DNA from: CAWDMN01 sp963803155 | GTDB taxonomy: Bacteria > Acidobacteriota > Terriglobia > Versatilivoradales > Versatilivoraceae | DNA length: 64,000 bases | Direction of reading: 5' to 3' | Assembly: GCA_963803155.1 (NCBI GenBank) | Contig: CAWDMN010000085.1 | Coordinates: forward strand, 1 to 64,000 | Part shown: in pieces, positions 34,728 through 44,200 of the stretch | How positions within the stretch are numbered: position 1 is the stretch's first letter | Layout: each line of letters starts with the position of its first letter | Made by a program: the position numbers and the translations under genes | Notes under the pieces: model-generated | Told to the model about the DNA's origin: nothing | What the model saw: the letters and a program-made list of their open reading frames with translations, nothing else | Databases searched by the model: none

Positions 34728-36125
34728 TCATAGGCAGCTCCCATGGCTCATGGGTAAAGAATGTAACAATTGAGCCAAAATTTCCAGTCCTTCCTCCAAC
34801 TGTCCGATTGTTTGGGTTCCTCCCAAGGAGACTCGCACTGCGTGAGGAGCCATTGTCCTTCCCACGGCAAATACTTCCGCTGCCGCAACCAGAACATGCC
34901 GGCGCTGAGCCTGCAGCACGAAATCCTCGGCACGCCAGGGTTCGGGCAGTTGTAGCCAGAGGTGGTTGCTAAATGCCTGGGTGGAAAATGAAAAATCGCC
35001 AAGAATCCGCTGGGCCAGGATTTGACGGCGACGCGCTTCCTGCCGCCGGATTTCCACCAATTGAAAAGCCCGGCCATTGTTGATCCAATCCGTTGCCAGA
35101 CGCGCGCCCAGGGGGGAGATCATCCAAACCGTGGCTTGAATCACATCCATCAGTCGATCCCGATAGCAACCCGGCGCTCGCAAATAGGCAATACGCAAGC
35201 CGGGCGCCGTGCCCTTGGAAAGATTGGCAATGTAGACACTCTTCTCCGGGTATAAGGCCGTGAGTGGAGCGGGCTTTTCTTCAGGCAATAGCGCGTTGAT
35301 GTCGTCTTCTACGATAACCAAATTGTGTCGGCGGCAAATATCGACGATTTTCCGACGGCGATCCTGAGATTGGGTGGCCGTGGTGGGATTTTGGATGGTC
35401 GGAATGGTGTAGAGCAATTTGGGTTGCAGGTTCCGGCAGGCCGATTCCAGTGCTTCTGGAATGATTCCTTGCGAATCCATGGACAATCCGTGCATCTGCA
35501 GTTTAAAGAGTGCCGCCACGGATTTTGCGGCCGGATAGGTAAGGTTCTCCATCAAAATGACGTCACCTGCTTGTACAAGTCCGCCAAATGCCAGGGTGAT
35601 CCCATGCTGGGATCCCGCGCACAACAAGACTTCCCGCTCAGTGGCCGCCACGCCGCACTTCTTCAAGAAGGCCACTCCCGCCATACAATACTCCGGAATT
35701 CGGTGGACCGGATGATAATGCATCAGCTCCACCAAGCGGGCATGATTGGCCAGTTCCCGGAATGCCTCGGCATAAAACTCATGCTCCTGCGCCGCCGACG
35801 CCACAGCCGGAAGATTCATGCTCAAATTGATCAATCCGGTCAATTCTTCCCCGTGGATGGCGAATCGAAAGGTCGCGGTTTCTGGGTCGCGAACATACGT
35901 GCCTCGTCCCACCTCACCCCGGATCAGGCCCCATTTTTCCATTTCAGTGTAGGCGCGTGTGACCGTTCCAACGGTCACCTTGAGCTGATCCGCCAACTCC
36001 CGGTGTGGAGGCAAACGAGCTCCAGGCTTGAGTTTGCCTTCACGAATAAAATTGGATAATCCTTCGGCAATTAAAAGGTAACGGGGTTTTTCCGAATGAG
36101 GGGGCAACTTCAAAAATATTGTCAT
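34728..36125 (-). CDS. MocR-family regulator (GntR winged helix plus aminotransferase-like domain)
   Basis: A 465-residue PLP-dependent transcription factor. Residues 10-75 form a GntR winged helix (GLSNFIREGKLKPGARLPPHRELADQLKVTVGTVTRAYTEMEKWGLI). The rest is a fold-type I aminotransferase domain: LCAGSQHGITLAFGGL; LYTIPTIQNPTT; VEDDINALL; and NLSKGTAPGLRIAYLR, with the PLP lysine in SKG. MocR proteins often control nearby PLP or amino-acid genes. An inverted repeat lies across its start codon, and a divergent PLP decarboxylase operon follows, which is its likely target. No ribosome site is visible before the ATG. Confidence 0.9.
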   Translation of the reverse strand: MTIFLKLPPHSEKPRYLLIAEGLSNFIREGKLKPGARLPPHRELADQLKVTVGTVTRAYTEMEKWGLIRGEVGRGTYVRDPETATFRFAIHGEELTGLINLSMNLPAVASAAQEHEFYAEAFRELANHARLVELMHYHPVHRIPEYCMAGVAFLKKCGVAATEREVLLCAGSQHGITLAFGGLVQAGDVILMENLTYPAAKSVAALFKLQMHGLSMDSQGIIPEALESACRNLQPKLLYTIPTIQNPTTATQSQDRRRKIVDICRRHNLVIVEDDINALLPEEKPAPLTALYPEKSVYIANLSKGTAPGLRIAYLRAPGCYRDRLMDVIQATVWMISPLGARLATDWINNGRAFQLVEIRRQEARRRQILAQRILGDFSFSTQAFSNHLWLQLPEPWRAEDFVLQAQRRHVLVAAAEVFAVGRTMAPHAVRVSLGGTQTIGQLEEGLEILAQLLHSLPMSHGSCL

Positions 36126-36137
36126 GGATACAATATT
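36115..36137. promoter_or_regulatory. Candidate MocR operator overlapping its own start codon
   Basis: AATATTGT, seven bases, ACAATATT: perfect eight-base inverted half-sites. The MocR ATG (36125-36123) lies in the spacer, and the site is just upstream of the -35 of the divergent promoter. Binding here could both repress the regulator and affect the decarboxylase operon. Confidence 0.55.
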
Positions 36138-36141
36138 ATTA

Positions 36142-36171
36142 TTGTTTATTAATTATTGCAAACATTATAAT
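36142..36171 (+). promoter_or_regulatory. Promoter of the PLP decarboxylase operon
   Basis: TTGTTT at 36142-36147, an 18-base spacer and a perfect TATAAT at 36166-36171. Transcription would start near 36178, giving a short leader to the ATG at 36215. Confidence 0.6.
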
Positions 36172-36214
36172 CGATTTCGATGATATGAATTTGTTTCCCT
36201 GAGGTGGATTGACA

Positions 36215-37714
36215 ATGAAAAAACCTTTGTTGAATCGGGAAAATATTGATCCGGTCGAATTCTCGTTGGACCCGGAGGACTGGGAAAAAATGAAGCAACT
36301 GGGCGAAGAAATTGTTCACGATATGATTGAGCACTGGAGGACGATTCGGGACCGTCCGGCCTGGCAGCCCATACCGGAAGAGATCAAGCACAAGTACTTA
36401 GAACCTGCTCCTCAAGAGCCACAAGGGGAATTCCAGGCTTATCGCGATTTTGTCGAGTGCGTTCTGCCCTATCCCACTGGAAACCTCCATCCAAGATTTT
36501 GGGGATGGGTGATGGGAGCGGGCACGCCGTTGGGAGCTTTCGCGGAATTTTTGGCGGCGTCCCTCAATTGTAATGTGACCGGTGGAGCGCAGGCAGCCTC
36601 CCACATCGAACAGCAGGTCATCCATTGGTTAAAAGAGATGTTGGGCTATTCTGCATCAGCGAGTGGATTGTTGGTCAGCGGTGGGTCGCTGGCCAATCTG
36701 GTGGGAATCATGGTGGCCCGCAATCACGCATTGGGCGGTGAGAATGTCCGCCGCGGACTTCAAGCATTCCCCAAGAAGTTGCGGCTCTATGCTTCGGTGG
36801 AAACTCACAGTTCGATATTGAAATCCGTCATGATGCTGGGTTTGGGGGAGGAGTGTATTCGATGGGTGGGAATTGATGAGCATTATCGGATTCGCCCTGA
36901 TGAACTGGAGAACGCGATCCAGCAGGATAAAAATGAGGAGATGCACCCCTTTTGCTTGGTGGGGAATGCGGGGACCGTCAACACTGGAGCGGTGGATGAC
37001 CTTAAAACCCTGGCCGAAATATGCCAGCGCGAACAGATCTGGTTTCATGTGGATGGCGCCATTGGCGCCATAGCCGTTCTGTGCGATGAGTTGCGGCCGC
37101 TGCTGGCTGGGATGGAACAAGCTGATTCCCTGGCTCTGGATCTGCACAAGTGGATGCAGGTACCTTACGAGGCCGGCTGTTTGTTAGTTCGCGAGCAATC
37201 CAGGCATGAAGAGGCATTTCCGGGGAAAGCCTCTTATCTCTCCACGACACAAGGAGGATTAAGCGGGGAACCCTTTTTTTTCAATCTGCTGGGACCGCAG
37301 CTTTCCCGCGGCTTTCGGGCTTTGAAAATCTGGATGTCGCTCAAAGAGCATGGATTCGGCCGCTTCCGCCGATTGATTCGGCAAAACCTGCGACAGGCTC
37401 AATTCTTAGTGGAATTGATTAATAGTGAACCTGATTTGGAGTTGATGGCGCCCGTGGAACTCTCCATCGTTTGTTTCCGCTATCGCGGCCGGCGATTGGC
37501 CGATGATGTCCTAGATGAGCTGAATGAACGGCTCCTGGTGGAATTGCAGGAACAAGGCCTGGCGGTGCCTTCCCACACCCGGATTCAGAGCCGCTTTGCC
37601 TTGCGCGTGGCCATCACCAATCACCGCACCCGCCGCGAAGATCTTGAGTTTCTGGTGGAACAATGTTTGCGATTAGGCCATGAATTGAGCGAAAAAAAAT
37701 CATCCATCGATTAA
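36215..37714 (+). CDS. PLP-dependent amino-acid decarboxylase (group II, aromatic-L-amino-acid type)
   Basis: A 499-residue group II decarboxylase. Seen: LPYPTGNLHPRFWGWVMGAGTPLGAFAEFLA region; a GGAQAASHIEQQVI site; LLVSGGSLANLVG; ASVETHSSILKS with the PLP-stacking His; WFHVDGAIGA with D280; and the Schiff-base lysine K312 in LALDLHKWMQVPYEAG. The family decarboxylates DOPA, tryptophan, tyrosine or histidine; the substrate is not determined here. The start is ATG 36215, seven bases after GAGGTGG; the frame also offers TTG 36209, which is too close to that site. First gene of a run with a methyltransferase and a racemase, divergent from MocR. Confidence 0.92.
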   Translation: MKKPLLNRENIDPVEFSLDPEDWEKMKQLGEEIVHDMIEHWRTIRDRPAWQPIPEEIKHKYLEPAPQEPQGEFQAYRDFVECVLPYPTGNLHPRFWGWVMGAGTPLGAFAEFLAASLNCNVTGGAQAASHIEQQVIHWLKEMLGYSASASGLLVSGGSLANLVGIMVARNHALGGENVRRGLQAFPKKLRLYASVETHSSILKSVMMLGLGEECIRWVGIDEHYRIRPDELENAIQQDKNEEMHPFCLVGNAGTVNTGAVDDLKTLAEICQREQIWFHVDGAIGAIAVLCDELRPLLAGMEQADSLALDLHKWMQVPYEAGCLLVREQSRHEEAFPGKASYLSTTQGGLSGEPFFFNLLGPQLSRGFRALKIWMSLKEHGFGRFRRLIRQNLRQAQFLVELINSEPDLELMAPVELSIVCFRYRGRRLADDVLDELNERLLVELQEQGLAVPSHTRIQSRFALRVAITNHRTRREDLEFLVEQCLRLGHELSEKKSSID

Positions 37715-37786
37715 GCGACTCGCCGCGGCTCATCGCCGTTTCTTAGAAGAAGGAAATAGCGCCGAATAGAGGAGGAACCGGATTAC

Positions 37787-38524
37787 ATGGAATTCACCAA
37801 TGTCTATGAGGATGCTCAAAGGGCGGAGTCTTACGCCAGTCTTGAATTTCCGGGTACTTATTATTTGGCGTATCGGGATTTGCCGGAGATTTTCACAAGA
37901 CATGTCACGGGAAAATCAGCGCTCGATTTTGGATGCGGGACGGGGCGTTCCACTCGGTTCTTAAAGAAGCTGGGCTTTGAGACTGTGGGAGCGGATGTTT
38001 CCGGAGACATGCTCGAACAGGCGAGGCGGCGTGATCCTATCGGGGAATATTGTCTGGTTGAAGATGACGATTTGAATTTATTGGGAAAAAGAAATTACGA
38101 TCTCATCCTTTCCGTCTTCACCTTTGACAATATTCCGACCCCGCAGAGGAAAGTGGCCATCTTTAAAAATCTGAAGTCGCTCCTAAATCCGGCAGGCCGC
38201 CTGGTAAACCTCGTATCTTCTCCAGAAATTTATACGCATGAATGGGCCTCCTTCACGACTAAATGCTTTCCGGAAAATTTCGTTGCGCGGTCCGGAGATA
38301 CGGTCCGGACGATCATGCTGGATATTGGAGACCGCAGGCCAGTCGAGGATATCTTTTGGCCGGATGAAGCGTATCGGGAAGTCTTCGGGCAAGCGGGATT
38401 GGAGGTTCTTCAGGTTTATAAACCGTTAGGAACGGAACAGGAGCCCATCCCGTGGGTGAATGAAACGCGCATTGCCCCGTGGGTAATATATGTATTGAAA
38501 ATGGAGGGGAAATATTCCGAATGA
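37787..38524 (+). CDS. Class I SAM-dependent methyltransferase
   Basis: A 245-residue Rossmann-fold methyltransferase. Motif I SALDFGCGTGRSTRFLKKLG (about residues 44-63) binds SAM; the acidic GADVSGDMLEQA follows, and then YDLILSVFTFDNIPT with the post-II region. The C-terminal third (RTIMLDIGDRRPVEDIFWPDEAYREVFGQAGLEVLQVY) resembles small-molecule methyltransferases rather than RNA or protein ones. GAGGAGG precedes the ATG by about 10 bases. It is 72 bases downstream of the decarboxylase and may methylate its amine product; this is inference. Confidence 0.85.
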   Translation: MEFTNVYEDAQRAESYASLEFPGTYYLAYRDLPEIFTRHVTGKSALDFGCGTGRSTRFLKKLGFETVGADVSGDMLEQARRRDPIGEYCLVEDDDLNLLGKRNYDLILSVFTFDNIPTPQRKVAIFKNLKSLLNPAGRLVNLVSSPEIYTHEWASFTTKCFPENFVARSGDTVRTIMLDIGDRRPVEDIFWPDEAYREVFGQAGLEVLQVYKPLGTEQEPIPWVNETRIAPWVIYVLKMEGKYSE

Positions 38525-38697
38525 GCTGCAGGCATGAGGCTATGGGATGAGGGGGCCTACTTCTCCCGCCATAGTCCGAAGGGAATAATGGCGGCGAGTT
38601 CATCAAGCCAGGAGCCATGATTTTCCCAGGCTCACTTTGCTCCGACTTGTCCCTCGTTCCGCGTCACTCATCACTATTCTTTCTTCCGGAGTCTGAG

Positions 38698-39414
38698 ATG
38701 TCCAAACATATTGGGATTGTAGGTTGCAGCATTGATGGAGCAGCGTTATGTTACCGGACTATTTGTCTCGAAGCGGCTCGGCGGATGGGGACATTCCGCC
38801 ACCCTGAGGTGAGTCTACATAACCTTCCTTTAGCGGATTATATGGCCTGCATCAGGCTTGGCGATTGGCCAGGAGTCGCGGATTTGCTACTCTGTTCAGC
38901 TCGAAAATTAGCGCAAATCGGGGCTGAGCTGCTGATTTGTCCGGACAATACAATTCATCAAGCTTTTCCTTGGGTACTGCCAGCCTCCCCGCTACCTTGG
39001 CTGCATATTGCCGAAGTGGTGTTGGCCGAAGCAAGGTCGAAAGGCTTTCAGCGGGTGGGATTGCTAGGCACAAAATATTTGGTCGGTGGGCCGGTGTATG
39101 CTGAAAAGGCCCTTCTTCAAAAGATAGCAATCGAAATCCCGGAGCCTGCCCATTGCGAAGAAATCGACAGGATTATTTTCGAAGAGTTAAACCAGGATCT
39201 GCTTCGCGAGCAGTCACTTTTTTATCTGCAAGAAGTCATCTCGATCCTGGGCGGACACGGATGTGAAGCAGTCATCCTCGGTTGTACGGAATTACCTTTG
39301 CTGGTTCGGCCGGAAAAATGTCCTCTCCCCGTGCTGGATTCTACGCGGCTTCTGGCACGGACGGTTATCCAAGCCAGCCTCGATTCATCATTCAAACTTA
39401 ATCTTTTGAACTGA
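38698..39414 (+). CDS. Aspartate/glutamate racemase family protein
   Basis: A 238-residue Asp/Glu/hydantoin racemase fold using two cysteines. The first is C81 in LLICPDNTIHQAF and the second C196 in AVILGCTELPLLV. The usual CNT motif is CPDNT here, a two-residue insertion after the cysteine that may set the substrate range. It starts at ATG 38698 (MSKHIGIVGCSIDG); the open frame extends 27 codons upstream but without family sequence or a ribosome site. It is 173 bases after the methyltransferase. Its last 17 bases overlap the 3' end of the convergent acetylesterase. Confidence 0.85.
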   Translation: MSKHIGIVGCSIDGAALCYRTICLEAARRMGTFRHPEVSLHNLPLADYMACIRLGDWPGVADLLLCSARKLAQIGAELLICPDNTIHQAFPWVLPASPLPWLHIAEVVLAEARSKGFQRVGLLGTKYLVGGPVYAEKALLQKIAIEIPEPAHCEEIDRIIFEELNQDLLREQSLFYLQEVISILGGHGCEAVILGCTELPLLVRPEKCPLPVLDSTRLLARTVIQASLDSSFKLNLLN

Positions 39415-40900
39415 ACGGAGAGGCTGGCAAACCCGACTGGTTGTACAAATTCACATCAGGATTATCGGCCCAGCCATAGCGTACATAGCGCGGGTCCGGA
39501 ACACTCGGATTTGAAACAATCACGGTAGAACCATCAATGGCGGCCTCCGCCTTAACAAATTTTCCGTCGGATCCCGCGATTTCAAATCCCTTCAGCCCAG
39601 CTTCACCATTGGCCGCCAGCCCACCTTCCGCGTGATCGAACCAGACGCGGAGAGAGTTTCCCTCCGGTGTAATTTGGCGATAGAGCGGGCTGGCATAAGG
39701 GATTTTCTCCCCATAGGCAATGGCTCTGGCTGATAAAGCCAGGCGCGTACCGACGGTTTTTTTGTCTCGCGGGTGAATATCCTTGGCATCTCCCACATCG
39801 ATGATGACCGCCATCCCAGTGTTGGCCAACGTCAGCGCTTGACTTTGCGCCTCACGCAACTCCGGCCAGGCATTGCCGGGTCCAGCCACCCAATTGGCAA
39901 GCTGAACAAAGAAAAACGGGAAATCGGCCAATCCCCAAGCTCTTCGCCAATCGCGGATCATGGTCTGAAAAAGACGTCCGTAGATAGTGGAACGCTCCGG
40001 GGAAGCATCACTTTCTCCCTGGTACCAGATCGCTCCCCGGATCGGAAACAAAGTCAGTGGAGCAATCATTCCGTTATAAATTGCCGCCGGAGCCCAGGCT
40101 TCAAAATTAGGATGCCATGGGCGGCTGGGAGCTTCTTTGCCTTCCGCCTTGGCCTTGGCGGTGGCTTCTTCGAGCTCCCGCCCCTCCCTTTCCAGTCTTA
40201 GCAGAGTACTTGACTGTTCATTCGCCATATGCGACCAATGCGAGAAGACAGGCATCAACGAAGTATCTTTGGAAATGGCTTCCAGAGAGGTAAAGGAGGC
40301 CAACGGAGTGCCGCCCCAAGAGGCGTCAATAAAACCCAGTGGAATTTTTTGAGTTTCATAAAGATGTTTTCCGAAATAGTATGCCACGGCGGAAACCGTT
40401 GGAGCGGTATCCGGGCTGCAGACCACCCAGTCATTCGCCATTACGTCTTCCAATGGATACGCTGATGTATTTTTTTTGTCGCGGAAAAATCGCATTTTTG
40501 AAAGATTGGCGGATGCGATTTCCTCCTTGGCTCCAAGCGTATCTTTAAGCAGCAGCTCCATGTTCGACTGACCGGCGGCCACCCAAACATCTCCCACCCA
40601 AATGTCGTTAAAGGAAAATACATTTAGGCCTTTGACGGTCAAGGAAAAGGGACCCCCTGCCTCAGCTGGTTTCAAATAAACACTCCAGCGTCCCAGCTCA
40701 TCGGCCGTAGTAGAGCGGGTTTCGGTTCGGAAGGAAACGGAGACTTCTTCACCGGGAGACGCTTTCCCCCAGATATGAATGGGGACATCTCGCTGAAGCA
40801 CCATGTGTTCAGTCAGCAGGGAAGGCAGCCTAACCACGGCTCCCAACGGCACGGAAATAAGCAGCAAAAGAAAAAAGAGAATTGAAATTCGCCTCAGCAT
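39398..40900 (-). CDS. Secreted sialate O-acetylesterase (SASA, SGNH hydrolase)
   Basis: A 500-residue exported carbohydrate esterase that removes O-acetyl groups from sialic acid or other glycans. Seen: a signal peptide (MLRRISILFFLLLLISVPLGAVV); LTEHMVLQRDVPIHIWGKASPGE; the nucleophile block VAAGQSNME with S112; GAIWYQGESDA; and FPFFFVQLANW. The catalytic-His region around DIHPRDKKTVGTRLAL is present. ATG 40900 is chosen because AAGGGGG lies seven bases upstream; ATG 40918 has none. It stands with a GH113-like protein and an oxidoreductase that also suggest glycan use. Confidence 0.92.
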   Translation of the reverse strand: MLRRISILFFLLLLISVPLGAVVRLPSLLTEHMVLQRDVPIHIWGKASPGEEVSVSFRTETRSTTADELGRWSVYLKPAEAGGPFSLTVKGLNVFSFNDIWVGDVWVAAGQSNMELLLKDTLGAKEEIASANLSKMRFFRDKKNTSAYPLEDVMANDWVVCSPDTAPTVSAVAYYFGKHLYETQKIPLGFIDASWGGTPLASFTSLEAISKDTSLMPVFSHWSHMANEQSSTLLRLEREGRELEEATAKAKAEGKEAPSRPWHPNFEAWAPAAIYNGMIAPLTLFPIRGAIWYQGESDASPERSTIYGRLFQTMIRDWRRAWGLADFPFFFVQLANWVAGPGNAWPELREAQSQALTLANTGMAVIIDVGDAKDIHPRDKKTVGTRLALSARAIAYGEKIPYASPLYRQITPEGNSLRVWFDHAEGGLAANGEAGLKGFEIAGSDGKFVKAEAAIDGSTVIVSNPSVPDPRYVRYGWADNPDVNLYNQSGLPASPFSSKD

Positions 40901-41283
40901 AATTGTACCCCCTTGCATAATTTATTATCCCAGAAACTAATTGACGGGAATGATTTTAGCATAATCCTGTGTAAGGCCGGCTAGAGATCATGAATTAAGA
41001 TCGCACTCTAGTTCGGCCCAAAAAATGGGCCGAACTCGGGGTCAATGTTAGAGGTAGAGCATGCAAACATGAAATGGATCCGATGACAAATCCCCTATCA
41101 AATCCATGGCATGGCCGTTCTCGTGTGGTGGCAGGTTATGACGCAGCTTAGGATGCGGGGAATTAAATGCCTACCGCCTTTCAGCTGACGCAAACGTAAT
41201 TTCAGAAGATAATGACAACGAATATTGAATTTATGTGGGTGGGATGACTTTCCCTGATAATGGGTATACAGGATTGAAAAGGA
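40901..41283. other. Intergenic stretch with a perfect hairpin
   Basis: At 41011-41035 the arms GTTCGGCCCA and TGGGCCGAAC enclose AAAAA, a perfect ten-base stem. It lies about 250 bases past the kinase stop codon (minus strand) without a U-tract on either side, so it may be an mRNA-stabilising or Rho-linked structure. The rest is unremarkable and presumably contains the esterase promoter. Confidence 0.45.
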
Positions 41284-44200
41284 TCAAGAAGCACGCGTAT
41301 CGAGTATTTCCCTCAGGCGCTGAACCAAGTCTTTGGGTGAAAAAGGTTTTTGGATAAAATTCACACCCTCTTCCAGGATGCCATGTTGGACGATCGCAGT
41401 ATCGGTATACCCGGACATGAAAAGCACTTTGATGCCAGGTTGAGCTTGGACAATTTTGTGCGCCAGTTCCCGTCCGCTCATTTGCGGCATAATCACATCA
41501 GTCAAGAGCAAATCGATCTGGGAAGCTCCAGCCTTTTCAAAAAGCTGAAGGGCCTCTTTTGGGCCGGAAGCTTCCATCACCTGAAAGCCATGCTTCCGCA
41601 AAGTTACACCAGCCAAGTCTCTCACCATTTCATCATCTTCCACCAGCAGAACCACAGCGGAAGGGGAATCACCATAAGCATGAGCAGTCTCTTCGGGAAT
41701 GGTTTCGACTTTCTCACCGCAAATGGGAAGATAAATCTTAAAACAGGTCCCATGTTTGGGTTCGCTATAAACCCAGATAAAGCCGCCGCTCTGCTTGATG
41801 ATTCCGTACACCATGGCTAATCCTAATCCGGTTCCTTTTCCCTTTTCCTTGGTGGTGAAAAAGGGTTCGAAGATGTGAGGAAGTTGGACGGGATCGATTC
41901 CGTGTCCATTGTCGCTTATGGCCAACAAAACATAAGAGCCGAGAGAAACGGCAGGGTGAAGCCGGATGTACTCGTCTCCCAAATGCATATTCCGGGTTTC
42001 CAGTGTGAGGCAGCCTCCTTGGGGCATGGCATCCCGGGCATTAATCACCAGATTCATCAACACCTGTTCCATCTGGCCAGGGTCTATTTTGACATTTTTT
42101 AAATCAGGCGCCAGACAAAGAGACAATTCAATATTTTCCTCAATCAAGCGGCGCAATAGGTTGGAGCTTTCGCGGATTAATTGGTTCAAATCGACAATCC
42201 GGGGCATCAGCAATTGTTTTCGGCTGAAGGCTAGCAATTGGCGGGTCAAGGCGGCGGCCCGCTCGCCTGATTTTTTGATTTCCCGCAAGCTTGGCAGAAG
42301 GGGATCCACTGAACTTAAATCCGCTAGAACCAAGTCCACATGTCCATTGATTACCGTCAACAGGTTGTTAAAATCATGGGCAATGCCGCCAGCCAGGCGT
42401 CCCACGGAGTCAATTTTCTGTGACTGGAGTAATTGCTGTTCGAGTTGTTTGCGTTCTGTGTCGTCGCGAAAAACCCCGAATGTGCCCACTACTTCACCCG
42501 ACGCGTCGATTTGAGGGACGGCTGTCACCAGGAGAAATCGCTTTTCACCGTCAAGGCGGCGAATTTCCAGCTCATATGCGGAAGAGCGCCCTCTTCTCCT
42601 TTCCGCGGTTTGTTGTAACAGCCAGGTTTGATTTTCTTCATCCAAAAATTCAAGGAGGTTTCTTCCGGAGAGTGTGCCGGGCGGGACACCGAAAATTTTC
42701 TCTGCCGCGGGATTCGCAAATACAAAATTCTCCCCGTTGTCGACAACTCCAACTCCCTCCCCCTGATTTTCCACGAGGGTCCGATAGCGTAATTCTGATT
42801 CGCTGAGCGCCCGTTCCGCTTTTTCCCTTTCCTTAATTTGCCGGCTTAGGGATTGATTGGCCGTGGATAACTCCGCAGTGCGGATTTCGACCCGCCGTTC
42901 TAATTCTTCATTGACTCGCGCCAGTGATTCTTCCGCCTTCTTGCGCTCGCTAATTTGTCCCCGTAGTTGCTGATTTGTTTTGGAAATTTCTCGCGCCCGC
43001 ACCACCGCATTCCAAAGGAGGCCGAGAATCAACAGCAGGGAAATGCCAATGACTGGTCTGAACCAGATTCTGGACTGCAAGGGAAGCGGTTGCACTTCGA
43101 AATGCAGATCAGCGGGGTGGGGATCCGTTTTTCCAAAAGCATTGCGGACCGCCACTTGCAAAATGTGCTCGCCCGTGGGCAAGCCTTTGACAGGCAGATC
43201 CAGCCTGGAAGCATTGTGAAAGGGACTCCAGGCCTGTCCATCGATTCGATAAGAAATTTGAAAACGTTCTTTGGACTTGCCGCGTATGTATCTTTCGATC
43301 TTTTGAATGTCGACCTGGAGGTTTTCATTGAGCGGCACATGAGTCGATTTTGCCTGCACTATCCCTTCAGGCGCGGTTCCGTCCCAACGATAATGATAGA
43401 CGCCATTGCTGGAGCCAATCCAATATTCGCCATCCTTTTCCTTAACCACACCCTGCAAGGGTAGGGGATCTCCAGGCAAAGAGACGAAGGCCATTTCCGT
43501 CAATGAGATGCCCGGTTTGAGAATATAGAATCCGCCATAATCTGGTAAATTCACCTCGCCGTCCGGACTGACTGAAAATGTTCCATTCAAATCGCTCAGA
43601 AATTCTACCCATCGCCCTTGTTGGTGGAATAAGATGCCCGGCTCTCCTGTAACATTTCCGTTGAAATAAAACAGGGTTCCCTCAGGAAGGATTATGTGGC
43701 TGGTGAATCCCTCATGAAGGAAGTTCCGGATTTGAGCCCAATGCCCCGGTTGTTTTGTTTCAGCGTGATATAAGCCTTTAAAGGCATAAAGCCAAAGTCC
43801 GGAGGAATCAGATACCACATTGGGACGATCTAGGGAGGCAGGAACGTTGTACTCCTTATTGGCACCCCTTTCCACATCCAAGTAAAGGAGAGAACTTTTT
43901 TTTCTTTGAGATGATCGAACGATATCCAAATCCCGCTCTTCCAATCGGGAGATATCATTACGATGCGCTTGTCCTTCAAAAGGGAAGAGGGAGCCTTGGC
44001 CCAACTACCGTGGGCAAAAGAAGAAAGTCCGGCCACACCTACTGGATCTCGTCCAAAAAACCAGGTTTTTCCACTTCGATCTACCGTGTTCCCCTCAATT
44101 TGGGCCAAGCCGGTTTGAGCGGGACCATACGTGCGCCATTCTTTAAGTGAGCTTACTTGAGTTAGTTGACCATCCGCAATGGCCCAGATTGATCCCTCTT

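Noticed and set aside
35325..36059. 244-codon plus-strand open frame
   Set aside because: Lies wholly antisense to the MocR gene, which has clear domain motifs.
41011..41035. Rho-independent terminator
   Set aside because: The stem is perfect, but no U-tract follows on either strand, so it is described only as a hairpin.
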